NCBI GenBank assembly: GCA_023251805.1
Contig: JAHEYB010000020.1
Coordinates: 1-53,951, forward strand
DNA from: Bacteroidota bacterium
Lineage (GTDB): Bacteria > Bacteroidota > Bacteroidia > 2-12-FULL-35-15
DNA length: 53,951 nucleotides
Direction of reading: 5' to 3'
This document shows, in pieces, positions 14,543 through 23,528 of this stretch. Below the pieces are notes generated by a model, which had not been told where the DNA came from, searched no databases, and saw nothing but the letters and a program-made list of their open reading frames with translations. The translations under genes and the position numbers were made by a program. Every line of letters begins with the position of its first letter. Positions within the stretch are counted from its first letter, which is position 1.

Positions 14543-15031
14543 ATGGAAGCACAAGGATTAAATCTATTTATTGTTGATGATAATACATCGATGGTAACAG
14601 GACTTAAGCATTATATCCAAAGTAGATTTGGAAAAGGTGTAAATGTATCAACCTTTAATAGTGGAGAGGATTGTTTAGAAAAGGTTGACAAAAATACACA
14701 CATTGTTATTTTGGATTATTTTATGGATGGAAAAAATGGATTGGAGACACTTAAAGAAATCAAGGAAATCAATCCCAAAACAGAAGTAATTATGCTATCG
14801 AGCAATGAGGATATTGGTTTAAGGATTGAATCCTTTAAAGTTGGTGCAAGAGATTACGTCATAAAAGGGCCGACATCCTGGAAAAAATTAACCATGTTGG
14901 TAAACCACATAATTACTACACCTATCAGAATTATCGTGAGAGAGTTTGGAGTGTCTAAATTCGTAGCTATTTTTCTAATGACGTTTATTACAATGGGATT
15001 AGTTGTTGCTTTGGTTTTGTCTTTTATTTAG
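14543..15031 (+). CDS. Receiver domain with C-terminal transmembrane tail
   Basis: 162 residues. REC about 5-125: FIVDDN, phospho-Asp in HIVILDYFMDGKNG, Ser-Ser in IMLSSNE, Lys in DYVIKGP. The subfamily signature SGEDCL and NPKTEVIMLSS is shared with the receivers at 4256 and 5304. A linker with IRIIVREFGVSK leads to one hydrophobic helix at about 140-161 (VAIFLMTFITMGLVVALVLSFI), ending the protein. No effector domain. It is divergent from the main island but carries a related promoter. Confidence 0.88.
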   Translation: MEAQGLNLFIVDDNTSMVTGLKHYIQSRFGKGVNVSTFNSGEDCLEKVDKNTHIVILDYFMDGKNGLETLKEIKEINPKTEVIMLSSNEDIGLRIESFKVGARDYVIKGPTSWKKLTMLVNHIITTPIRIIVREFGVSKFVAIFLMTFITMGLVVALVLSFI

Positions 15032-15097
15032 TGACATCATTAAAAAAATTTACCAACAACAATGCGATAAGTTTAACTATTAAAAATTCAACACACT

Positions 15098-15679
15098 ATG
15101 AAAAAGCTCATCATCATTTCACTTCTTTTTCTGGCTAGTGCTAGAATAGAAATGACTGCTCAAGAAGAAGCAGCAAGAGAAAAATTCGGAAACTCATTAA
15201 ACCTTGGAGCTGGCATTGGATATTATGGTGCAATTGGAAGAGCGCTTCCTGTTGGCATTGTGAATTATGAATTTGATGTGGCAAAAAATTTTACACTGGC
15301 TCCTTTTGCAGGAATTTATTCTTACAGAAACTCTTATTATTGGGGATATCCAAATAAGCCATACGATGATCCCTCGTATCACTATTATACATACAAGGCA
15401 ACTGAGGTTCCTGTTGGCGTAAAAGGAACTTACTATTTTGATCAGTTGCTTCGTGCTAATCCGAAATGGGACTTTTATGTTGCCAGTTCAGCAGGATATG
15501 TATTTAGAAGTGTAGTTTGGGACTCAGGGTATTATGGTGATAAATATATTTATCGCGATTCAAGCCCAATCTATTTGGATGCACACATTGGAAGTGAATA
15601 CCACTTTAATCAAAAAACAGGAATATTTCTTGATTTGTCAACCGGGGTTTCAACATTTGGGTTTGCATTGCATTTTTAA
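15098..15679 (+). CDS. Small outer-membrane beta-barrel-like secreted protein
   Basis: 193 residues. The signal peptide is MKKLIIISLLFLASARIEMTAQ. The mature part has alternating aromatic strands and Gly/Tyr-rich turns (GAGIGYYGAIGR, YSYRNSYYWGYP, GSEYHFNQKTGIFLDLS) and ends with aromatic FGFALHF, typical of small Bacteroidota barrels. No specific family is recognised. It is 66 bases after the receiver gene, perhaps in the same transcript. Confidence 0.7.
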   Translation: MKKLIIISLLFLASARIEMTAQEEAAREKFGNSLNLGAGIGYYGAIGRALPVGIVNYEFDVAKNFTLAPFAGIYSYRNSYYWGYPNKPYDDPSYHYYTYKATEVPVGVKGTYYFDQLLRANPKWDFYVASSAGYVFRSVVWDSGYYGDKYIYRDSSPIYLDAHIGSEYHFNQKTGIFLDLSTGVSTFGFALHF

Positions 15680-15700
15680 CAATTACTAAATCAAAAAATT

Positions 15701-15847
15701 ATGGGAACAATTTTTTATGCCATAGCTGTAGTATTAATTATTGCTTGGACAATAGATTTCATAGGTTTTCAAATAGATGGAGTGATTCGCATTCGCAGAG
15801 TCATCGCATTAATTAGAGTTCTTTATAAGACTAATTTAAGAAAGTAG
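15701..15847 (+). CDS. Small membrane peptide, lmo0937/DUF5670-like
   Basis: 48 residues, ATG at 15701, stop at 15845. The N-terminal MGTIFYAIAVVLIIAWTI closely resembles the lmo0937/DUF5670 small membrane protein family (MGxLLYxIAVVLxILW). The C-terminal half (VIRIRRVIALIRVLYK) is amphipathic and basic rather than fully hydrophobic. Members are often stress-linked, but no function is established. It lies 21 bases after the barrel gene. Confidence 0.6.
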   Translation: MGTIFYAIAVVLIIAWTIDFIGFQIDGVIRIRRVIALIRVLYKTNLRK

Positions 15848-16021
15848 CCAATTTAAATGGACAAGAAGAGGGGGCGACCGCAATTTAGGCTCTTTTTAGA
15901 GAAAAACTAACTGATTGAAAATCAAATAGACCTTACTAAAAGGGGAAGTTTGAATCAAATTAAAAAAAAAGAAAAGTGTATCTTTTTTGCTTTTATTAAT
16001 TTCCAATGTTATATTTACATA

Positions 16022-16411
16022 ATGGAACAATTAATAGTAAAAGGGACGGAAAAAACACCTGAAATCAATTTCAATAAACAATCAGGAAAACTTTACATAA
16101 GCGGTCGCTCCTACTCTTCCGATACATTCGACTTTTACAAACCAGTAACCGATTGGCTCAATCAGTATGTTCAAGATCCAAGAGAAATAACTATTCTTGA
16201 AGTGAATGTAGATTATTTTCATTCAGTTTCCGTAAAATACTTAACATCTATTGTTAAAAAAGTTGCACAGTTACAAGAAAGTGGAAAATCAATTCAGGTG
16301 ATGTGGTTACATCAAAAAGATGAAAATGATGAAGACGAAGCTTATGATTTAGGAAAAAGCATTGAGGCCGAAGCTAAAATAAAATTTGAGTTTATTCAAA
16401 TTAATGAATAA
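16022..16411 (+). CDS. SiaC-like regulatory phosphoprotein (DUF1987)
   Basis: 129 residues from ATG 16022 (the frame is open 24 codons further, but that part is Lys/Phe-rich and unlike the family). Family features: the start MEQLIVKGTEKTPEINFN, then SGKLYISGRS, FYKPVTDWLNQYV, LEVNVDYFHSVSVKYL, acidic DENDEDEAYDLG, and the end KIKFEFIQI. In Pseudomonas SiaC is phosphorylated by SiaB, dephosphorylated by SiaA and controls a diguanylate cyclase. Here no SiaA/B/D gene is adjacent. The usual Thr/Ser-rich NTSS segment reads HSVS, so the phospho-site may be a Ser. Confidence 0.82.
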   Translation: MEQLIVKGTEKTPEINFNKQSGKLYISGRSYSSDTFDFYKPVTDWLNQYVQDPREITILEVNVDYFHSVSVKYLTSIVKKVAQLQESGKSIQVMWLHQKDENDEDEAYDLGKSIEAEAKIKFEFIQINE

Positions 16412-16509
16412 TTTTCTGAGTAACTACGCACTTCGCCACTAATATACCATCAAAGCGAAAACTTTGCTCTGAATATAGAAGTAGATAAATATATTATCGG
16501 GTATCAAAA

Positions 16510-19428
16510 CTACTTAAGGCTAATTTCATCTATAAAAATAAAAGCGCCATCACCTTCACCCACATGTCCTTTCGGTAGTTTCCCAAAATTACTTGCTTTT
16601 ATTTGTACATATCGCGCTTTAATGGGATCACGCTTAACACTAAATTCGAACACCTTGGTTTCATAATCATCCCATTTTACACCACTATCAACTGTTCCAG
16701 CCAAGGTATACTTTTTGCCATCTTCCGATACATAGTATTCTACCTTCGAAGGAAATAAAATCCACGAACGAGAATCCTGCAAAAACCCTGAATTGAATTC
16801 AGAAATTTTTTGTAAAGTTCCCAAATCAATTACAGCTTCAAAATCTTGGTATTGATATCCTTGCCATTCTCCTTTTCGCCAATTAACATCGCCACGTAAA
16901 CCATCAATCAGTCCTTCATCACCACCGGCAGTATATTGGGGATTGTAAGTCGAACTTAAATGAAGTTGCCAATGATTCGGGCGCTTATAAAAACTTCCTG
17001 AAATCGTATCGCTTTTTTTTGTTCCATCATCAGCATAAACAAAAATATCTTTTGATGTTTGAATATAAAATGGCCCAGCGTATTCCTTGAATAATCGCTT
17101 AGATAAGTTCACATTCTCTGCAGAATAAAATAACTTACCATTCCCTTTTATTTCCACTTTCATGCTATCATCAAAAACACGAGCCGGAGCAACAATTACA
17201 GGAACTGTAACAATTTTTTCATACCATGTTGGCGGTGAATAAAAACGAGGTGAAGCATTTTCTATCCATTTGTCATTAGCGATTGGACTCATTTCAAAGT
17301 TTAAATTTCTTCCATCCGTTATTGAAGAAAAAATATCACCTTTTGGCAACAACATTCCTTCAGACTTAACCGACTTAACAAAATAATTTTTATCAGAAAA
17401 ATCTTTCGTAAAAACAGAAAATGTTTTCCCATTCTCTAAATTAATTTTTACTGATTCGAACAAAGGTGCGCCAATCTGAAATTTTATGGAGCCTGGAGTT
17501 ACTTGGTAAATACCCATCGAACTCATCACATACCAAGCACTCATTTGTCCGCAATCTTCATTTCCAATTAAACCATCCGGACTAGGTTTATAAAACTCGG
17601 TTAGAATTTGATGAATTCTTGCTTCAGCTTTAGAAGGTATTTGTATATAATTGTATAGATACGCCATGTGGTGACTTGGCTCATTGCCATGCGCATATTG
17701 CCCTATTAACCCTGTAATGTCTGCTTGTTCTCTTCCGGTAGTTTGACTGCTGGTAGAAAACAATTCATCCAATTTCTTTTCAAATTTCTGCGGTCCTCCC
17801 ATCATATCAATCAATCCATTTATATCCTGAGGAACAAAAAAAGTATATTGCCAAGAATTCCCTTCCGTAAAATTATTATTTACTTCTCGGGGCTCAAAAG
17901 GAGATAACCAGCCACCATTTTTCTTTGGTCGCATAAATCCGGTCTCCGGATCAAATACATTTTTCCAATTTTGTGAACGCTTCATAAAATATTCATAATC
18001 CACCTGCTTATTTAAAACCAAAGCCATTTGAGCAATACACCAGTCATCATAAGCATATTCCAACGTTTTAGAAACACTTTCGTGTTCATCTTCCATGCTA
18101 ATAAATCCATTTTGTTTGTAGGCTTTTAACCCGAGATGATCGAGCATAGCACTATGTTTTGCTGCAACAAATGCTTTTTCATAATCAAATCCTTTTATTC
18201 CTTTCACCATCGCATCAGAAATAACACTTACGGAGTGGTAGCCAATCATGCAATCGGTTTCATTACTTGCCAATTCCCAAACAGGTAATCGTCCACCTTG
18301 TTCGTATTGCGCTAAAAACGTATTGATAAAATCGGAAGTTCGCTTTTGATCGATGATTGTATACAAAGGATGAGCCGCACGAAAGGTATCCCACAAAGAA
18401 AAAACAGAATAGTAAGTAAATCCTTTTGCTTTGTGAATTTTATTATCCCTACCACGATACATACTGTCCACATCCATCGCAACATTGGGTTGAATCATGG
18501 TATGATACAAAGCTGTGTAAAATATTTTTAGCTTATCTAAACTATTTGAAGTAATTTCTATTTTCCGCAGTTCATCGTTCCACAATTTCCTTGCAGCCAT
18601 TTTTGTTTTTTCAAAATCCCAGCCAGGCAACTCAGCTTCCATGTTTTTTTTAGCTCCTTCTGTGCTAACAGGAGAGATGGCAACTTTAATATATATTGAT
18701 TCCCCTTTTTTCACTTTGAAACCATATCCTTGGCAAGCATCAGAAAAAGTTCCAGGCTCACTTGGGTTCTCTTTGTTTGATTCACCAGCCTCATAAAAAT
18801 CTTTAGAAAATTCTATTCTAGCAAATATGTATTGATCTTTCGCCCAAGCCTCACTTCTACGAAAAACTTCAATAGTTCGCGAGTTAATTATTTTTACATG
18901 ACCATCAATTAATTTATCTCTATGTTCAAGATCCAAAATAATGGTGGCATCTCCATCTTTATTAAAAGTATACTTATGAAAACCTACACGTGTTGTAGCT
19001 GTTAATTCAACATCGATATTATCATCCTCCAATTTTACTTTGTAATATCCAACACTTGCTTTTTCGGTTGAATGAGAAAATTTTGAACAATACGTTTTTT
19101 TATCCCAATCAAGAATTTCTTTCATTGCTGGCATAATCATAATATCACCATAATCACTGCAACCTGTTCCGCTTAAATGTGTATGTGAAAATCCATAGAT
19201 GACAGAATCGCTGTAATGATAACCACTACAACCATCCCAGCTACCATCAACTCTTGTATCAGGAGACAGTTGTACCATTCCAAAAGGAACAGTTGCTCCG
19301 GGAAATGTATGGCCATGTCCACCTGTTCCTATCATTGGATTTACATGGTCCGCATAATTTAATAGCTGAGCTGATAGAAAAGGAAGGAAGAGAAAAAAGT
19401 TAAAAGTTAAAAGGATGTATTTTTTCAT
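16510..19428 (-). CDS. GH92 alpha-mannosidase, secreted, with C-terminal discoidin-like domain
   Basis: 972 residues from the ATG at 19428, which begins the signal peptide MKKYILLTFNFFLFLPFLSA; 16 upstream codons are also open. GH92 landmarks: VNPMIGTGGHGHTFPGA, PFGMVQLSPDTR, GFSHTHLSGTGCSDYGD, and EDCGQMSAWYVMSSMG. These calcium-dependent exo-mannosidases trim mannose from N-glycans. The last ~130 residues (WQGYQYQDFEAVIDLG ... RYVQIKASNFG) resemble an F5/8-type C carbohydrate-binding domain. Last gene of the glycan operon, 54 bases after the GH2 gene. Confidence 0.95.
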   Translation of the reverse strand: MKKYILLTFNFFLFLPFLSAQLLNYADHVNPMIGTGGHGHTFPGATVPFGMVQLSPDTRVDGSWDGCSGYHYSDSVIYGFSHTHLSGTGCSDYGDIMIMPAMKEILDWDKKTYCSKFSHSTEKASVGYYKVKLEDDNIDVELTATTRVGFHKYTFNKDGDATIILDLEHRDKLIDGHVKIINSRTIEVFRRSEAWAKDQYIFARIEFSKDFYEAGESNKENPSEPGTFSDACQGYGFKVKKGESIYIKVAISPVSTEGAKKNMEAELPGWDFEKTKMAARKLWNDELRKIEITSNSLDKLKIFYTALYHTMIQPNVAMDVDSMYRGRDNKIHKAKGFTYYSVFSLWDTFRAAHPLYTIIDQKRTSDFINTFLAQYEQGGRLPVWELASNETDCMIGYHSVSVISDAMVKGIKGFDYEKAFVAAKHSAMLDHLGLKAYKQNGFISMEDEHESVSKTLEYAYDDWCIAQMALVLNKQVDYEYFMKRSQNWKNVFDPETGFMRPKKNGGWLSPFEPREVNNNFTEGNSWQYTFFVPQDINGLIDMMGGPQKFEKKLDELFSTSSQTTGREQADITGLIGQYAHGNEPSHHMAYLYNYIQIPSKAEARIHQILTEFYKPSPDGLIGNEDCGQMSAWYVMSSMGIYQVTPGSIKFQIGAPLFESVKINLENGKTFSVFTKDFSDKNYFVKSVKSEGMLLPKGDIFSSITDGRNLNFEMSPIANDKWIENASPRFYSPPTWYEKIVTVPVIVAPARVFDDSMKVEIKGNGKLFYSAENVNLSKRLFKEYAGPFYIQTSKDIFVYADDGTKKSDTISGSFYKRPNHWQLHLSSTYNPQYTAGGDEGLIDGLRGDVNWRKGEWQGYQYQDFEAVIDLGTLQKISEFNSGFLQDSRSWILFPSKVEYYVSEDGKKYTLAGTVDSGVKWDDYETKVFEFSVKRDPIKARYVQIKASNFGKLPKGHVGEGDGAFIFIDEISLK

Positions 19429-19482
19429 GATTATGTTTTTTCCAAAAGAGAGAAACAGAGTTAAAAAGAGTTTCACAGAGTT

Positions 19483-22074
19483 TTAATAAGTATCAATAAG
19501 AGATTTTGTTTGAATAAATAACTTATCCAGCCCTTTATTCTGTTCTAATTTAGGCCTTAAAATAATAATTTTCGGTTCATTCGGAATCAAATCAAAGTAA
19601 TTATCACTAAAATTAAGATAATTTTGATTGTCGTAAAGCATAACATCCTTTGCTAATAAATCTGTACTCAATTCTATGGTATTTGCGCTCAGGTTCGTTA
19701 TTGTGATTGTAGGAGCTTTCAACTTCAAATCTTTCGGTTTCACAAAATAATAGAAGGTTTCCGCAAATAGTTTAGAACTATTAAACGCAGAATAACTTGC
19801 TTTTAAAACAACCGAAGATTTATCAATATTGCTTAATAGTTTTTTGTTAAACGCATACACTTTTTCAGATGAAACATTACTAACCCCTGCAGTTAAGGAA
19901 TCAGACCAAAGCAATTTCCCAGAAAAATCGAAAAGTTGAAGTTTAAACCAAGCGCCTATCTTTTTTATATCGTCTGAAATTAAATAAACATTACATACTG
20001 AATCATTTTCATCCATTGAAATAGTAATAGTCTCAAACGAACGTTTTGCCTGATAGTGAACAGCTTTCCAATCTCCATAATAATCAAAAGAGCTCCAAGA
20101 TGTAACGGGCCAACAATCATTCAATTGCCAATATAGCGTTCCCATACAATATGGTTTTGCTCTACGATGAGCTTCAATGGCAGTTTTCATTCCTTCTGCT
20201 TGCAAAAGTTGTGAAACATAAATGTAATTTTCCACATTACTTTTAGGAACATTATAATCTCGTTCCATATAGGTTTGAATCGTTTTATAACCTGTGGGAT
20301 GTTTTTGATGAGCTAATAAATTAACAGAATCCACTCTTATATCAGAAGGAATATTGGAAAGATCCATAGAACGAGGTGAATCGTATATGCCATTATAATC
20401 CTTTATTACACCCATTCGCCAGAAAGAACTATAAGATGGCATTCCTTGAAAACCATATTCACTGGCAAAACGAGGTACTTTCTCCTCATACATTTCAAAT
20501 GGTTGCATTCCCCACCAAACTCCCCAATAATGAGAATCGCCTTGCTCAAAACTTTCTTTATGTCCCCAACCAATTGATGGTGACGAAGGCCAATACGCAC
20601 GGCTACCATCAGTTGTATTTACAATATCTTTTATAAAATCGTTGAATAAAATAGAATTGTTTTGAGCGATAGTGGCGGAATCTATTTCAGAGTATTTAAA
20701 TTGTTTTTGCCAACCCCAATTTTTCCAACCTTCATCTACTTCATTGTTTCCGCACCACAATGCAATGCAAGGATGATTGCGTAATCTTTCAACTTGGTCA
20801 ACGACTTCCTCTCCTACATTTTCATAAAAATGGTCATCACCAGGATACATCACACAGGCAAACATAAAATCTTGCCAAACCAAAACCCCTTGTTTATCAC
20901 ATTGATTATAGAACTCATCATCTGCATACACGCCTCCACCCCAGACTCTCAGCATATTCATATTTGCATCTGCAACATTTTTTACAAGCTTTTCATAGTC
21001 TTCCTTTTTCACTCGAGGCAAAAAATTATCTTGAGGAATGTAATTGGCGCCTTTCATAAAAACAGGGATGCCATTTAATTTAAAATAGAAAGAAGAACCG
21101 AAACTATCTTTTGTTTGAACCAATTCAACTGTTCTTAATCCAATTTCAATGTTTTTAATACCCAAAAACTGAGAATTATATGACAAGCTTATTTCAAACG
21201 AATAGGTGGTTGGAAAACCCAAACCACTACACCACCAAAAATGTGGGTCTTTTACATTGTAATTAATTTTATAGGTATGAATTCCTTTTTGAAGTTTTAT
21301 TTTGCTGGTGATTTGTCCACTTAAATCTTTGTATTTCCCTTTTAGCAAATCAAGAAATGCATTTTCATCAATATCGCTTTCTATTTTACATTCAAATTCC
21401 AATTCTGCCAATGAATCATTCAAGGATTTTTGAATGCATTTTACATCCAACAATCTAGCATCCGACCAGGATTCTAAGCTCACATTTTTCCAAATGCCAC
21501 ACGTTACAAATCGTGGTCCCCAGTCCCAGCCGTATTGATACTGGGCTTTTCTAGTAAATACTTTTTCATCACCGGGCAATGTATAAGAAAGCTTTTTTGC
21601 TTCTTCTTTTCCTCGTTTAACAGCAGATTCAAAAACAACCAGCAATTTATTTTTACCAGCACGAACATATTTTTTCACATCTACCTTCCAGCTCCGAAAC
21701 ATATTATCTGCTATCAGAACAAGTGTATCATTCACAAACACCTTTGCATAGGTATCTAAACCATCAAACTGCAATTCAATATGTGACTGAAGAAATTCTT
21801 TTTTAGAAATTCTAAAATTAGTCTTGTATTCCCAATTCTCATTCTCTATCCATTGCAAGTCTTTTTCATTATTGCCAAAAAATGGGTCAGGAATATATTT
21901 GTTTGCAAGTAAGTCGGTGTGAATAGTCCCAGGAACCGAAGCCTCTAGCCATCTTTTATCATTCACTTTTCGAAACTTCCAATTATTGTTATCGAATGAT
22001 TTCTCAACAACTTGAGCATTCATCGCTAAAGAGAAGATAAATGGTAGGATATATTTTAAAAATCGAATGCTCAC
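19483..22074 (-). CDS. GH2 beta-mannosidase, secreted
   Basis: 863 residues. The start is GTG (22074-22072), supported because only this start gives the signal peptide SIRFLKYILPFIFSLAMNAQ. It overlaps the cutC stop (GTGA). GH2 layout: N-terminal sandwich domain (WKFRKVNDKRWLEASVPGTIHTDLL), TIM barrel with acid/base Glu in LWCGNNEVDEGW and nucleophile Glu in RFASEYGFQGMPS. It would cleave the core beta-1,4-mannose of N-glycans (Man-GlcNAc). Translationally coupled to cutC. Confidence 0.95.
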   Translation of the reverse strand: MSIRFLKYILPFIFSLAMNAQVVEKSFDNNNWKFRKVNDKRWLEASVPGTIHTDLLANKYIPDPFFGNNEKDLQWIENENWEYKTNFRISKKEFLQSHIELQFDGLDTYAKVFVNDTLVLIADNMFRSWKVDVKKYVRAGKNKLLVVFESAVKRGKEEAKKLSYTLPGDEKVFTRKAQYQYGWDWGPRFVTCGIWKNVSLESWSDARLLDVKCIQKSLNDSLAELEFECKIESDIDENAFLDLLKGKYKDLSGQITSKIKLQKGIHTYKINYNVKDPHFWWCSGLGFPTTYSFEISLSYNSQFLGIKNIEIGLRTVELVQTKDSFGSSFYFKLNGIPVFMKGANYIPQDNFLPRVKKEDYEKLVKNVADANMNMLRVWGGGVYADDEFYNQCDKQGVLVWQDFMFACVMYPGDDHFYENVGEEVVDQVERLRNHPCIALWCGNNEVDEGWKNWGWQKQFKYSEIDSATIAQNNSILFNDFIKDIVNTTDGSRAYWPSSPSIGWGHKESFEQGDSHYWGVWWGMQPFEMYEEKVPRFASEYGFQGMPSYSSFWRMGVIKDYNGIYDSPRSMDLSNIPSDIRVDSVNLLAHQKHPTGYKTIQTYMERDYNVPKSNVENYIYVSQLLQAEGMKTAIEAHRRAKPYCMGTLYWQLNDCWPVTSWSSFDYYGDWKAVHYQAKRSFETITISMDENDSVCNVYLISDDIKKIGAWFKLQLFDFSGKLLWSDSLTAGVSNVSSEKVYAFNKKLLSNIDKSSVVLKASYSAFNSSKLFAETFYYFVKPKDLKLKAPTITITNLSANTIELSTDLLAKDVMLYDNQNYLNFSDNYFDLIPNEPKIIILRPKLEQNKGLDKLFIQTKSLIDTY

Positions 22075-22739
22075 AATACTTTTTCTTTCAGGCTTTTCAC
22101 TTCTTGCAAATCGGCAATAGTATCTTTTACAATCGCAGAAGAATGATAAAAAGATGTTGGTACTTTTTCCTTAATTAATTCAATATTAGAAGAACGAACT
22201 CCACCACCTGGCATAATTACAATTCTACCTTTTGAATGTTCCACTAGTTGCTTTAATTGCTCTAATCCTTCAATTGCAGATTTTGTTTGCCCCGATGTAA
22301 GAACTGTTTTAAATCCACAATCAATCACATCTTCTAAATTTTTCAACAAATTACGAGAAACATCAAATGCTCTATGAAAGCTACAAGGCAATGCATGCGC
22401 TAATTCTACCAGCTCTTTGTTTCGATTCACATTTACACTTCCATCTTCATTTAAAATACCGAATACAAATCCATTTGCGTTCATTTTTGAAAAATGTAAA
22501 ATATCCTTTTTCATTTGTTCAAACTCTTCATCTGAATAAAAAAAATTTCCACCACGGGGACGAATCATCACAAACAAATCAATGGTAATTAATTTTCGAG
22601 CAGTTTCAAATGTTCCATAATTAGGAGTAATTCCTCCAGATGCTAAATCATCACATAGTTCTATTCTATCTGCTCCGCCATTTTGTGCAACCAATGCAGA
22701 TTCTAAATTGAAGCAAGCTATTTCGAGTTTTGAGATCAT
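22071..22739 (-). CDS. cutC: CutC family protein
   Basis: 222 residues, TIM-barrel CutC family: LEIACFNLESALVAQNGGADRIELC, GGITPNYG, VMIRPRGGNFFYS, CSFHRAFDVS, and VLTSGQTKSA with PGGGVRSSN. First described as a copper-homeostasis factor, the role in bacteria is doubtful. In Bacteroidota the gene often sits with GH20 and glycosylasparaginase genes, as here, suggesting a part in glycan or amino-sugar metabolism. It overlaps the upstream gene by 4 bases (ATGA) and the downstream one by 4. Confidence 0.95.
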   Translation of the reverse strand: MISKLEIACFNLESALVAQNGGADRIELCDDLASGGITPNYGTFETARKLITIDLFVMIRPRGGNFFYSDEEFEQMKKDILHFSKMNANGFVFGILNEDGSVNVNRNKELVELAHALPCSFHRAFDVSRNLLKNLEDVIDCGFKTVLTSGQTKSAIEGLEQLKQLVEHSKGRIVIMPGGGVRSSNIELIKEKVPTSFYHSSAIVKDTIADLQEVKSLKEKVL

Positions 22740-23395
22740 ATGTCCAAATTAAAATCGAATCCTTCCCCCTTGGAGAAGGGGGCTAGGGGGATTGACTTCG
22801 TTTCTAAATTAGTAGCTGTATTCTCAGAATTCAAATCGGATCCTTCCCCCTTGGAGAAGGGGGCTAGGGGGATTGACTTCGTTTCTAAATTAGTAGCTGT
22901 ATTCTCAGAATTCAAATCGGATCCTTCCCCCTTGGAGAAGGGGGCTAGGGGGATTGACTCCGTTTCTATATTAGTAGCTGTATTCTCAGAATTCAAATCG
23001 GATCCTTCCCCCTTGGAGAAGGGGGCTAGGGGGATTGACTCCGTTTCTATAAATTCCTCTATATAAATATTCAACGCTCTTCTCACGTTTTCAAAATCAT
23101 TTTTTACTTCATATTCTGTAAATCGAATTACACTATACCCCAATTCATTTAATCTTTGATCTCTTTTTACATCTTTATCATATTTGAATTGGTGAGAATA
23201 CCCATCGACTTCAATAACCAATCTTAAATTTCTTGAAATAAAATCTACAATAAAATTTTCAATTGGATATTGACGATTGAATTGATAACCTGTCTGTTTT
23301 CCACTTAACAAATTCTTCCATAATAGTATTTCTCCGAAAGTAGAATTATTTCTATTTTCTCGAGCGAATGGTTTTAGTTGTTTATTGTAGGTCAT
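22736..23395 (-). CDS. DUF559 endonuclease-like protein with repeat-derived C-terminus
   Basis: 219 residues. Residues 1-117 are a DUF559 (Vsr/very-short-patch-repair-like, PD-(D/E)XK fold) domain: LKPFARENRNNSTFGEILLW, YQFNRQYPIENFIVDF, LRLVIEVDGYSH, and RDQRLNELGYSVIRF. Residues ~118-219 are four copies of a 27-residue unit (SIPLAPFSKGEGSDLNSENT) made by the 81-bp palindrome-containing repeat. Normal family members end near residue 120-130. The nuclease-like role is unproven; the repeat tail is probably a passenger. It overlaps cutC by 4 bases. Confidence 0.85.
   Translation of the reverse strand: MTYNKQLKPFARENRNNSTFGEILLWKNLLSGKQTGYQFNRQYPIENFIVDFISRNLRLVIEVDGYSHQFKYDKDVKRDQRLNELGYSVIRFTEYEVKNDFENVRRALNIYIEEFIETESIPLAPFSKGEGSDLNSENTATNIETESIPLAPFSKGEGSDLNSENTATNLETKSIPLAPFSKGEGSDLNSENTATNLETKSIPLAPFSKGEGFDFNLDI
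22751..23049. repeat. 81-bp tandem repeat, four copies, in the DUF559 gene
   Basis: Copies of CCTTCCCCCTTGGAGAAGG begin at 22761, 22842, 22923 and 23004, exactly 81 bases apart. Each holds a palindromic core (CCCCCTTggagAAGGGGG, then GCTAGGGGGATTGA). Copies 1-2 continue with GACTTCG and TAAATTAG, copies 3-4 with GACTCCG and TATA. Because 81 is divisible by 3, the frame is kept. Confidence 0.95.
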
Positions 23396-23420
23396 ATTCT
23401 TTAAGTGTGATTATCGAGTC

Positions 23421-23528
23421 AATCCCCCTAGCCCCCTTTTTCAAAGGGGGAATTGCTCCTGCTTCTCCATTAACATTTTAGTTCTCATTTGACAAATCCC
23501 CCTAGCCCCCTTTTTCTAAGGGGGAATT
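23421..23528. repeat. Two further copies of the same palindromic element, between genes
   Basis: AATCCCCCTAGCCCCC followed by an AAGGGGG(G)AATT arm occurs at 23421-23454 and 23495-23528. These are inverted in orientation to the copies in the DUF559 gene. The second supplies part of the stop codon (23527-23529) of the glycosylasparaginase gene. As hairpins they may also end transcription. Confidence 0.85.

Noticed and set aside
22751-23049. CRISPR array
   Set aside because: Four units of 81 bases are repeats throughout with no unique spacers, they lie inside a coding frame, and no cas genes are present.
22740-23066. Plus-strand open frame of 108 residues over the 81-bp repeats
   Set aside because: It is created by the palindromic repeat reading open on both strands; the minus strand holds the real DUF559 gene and the cutC overlap.
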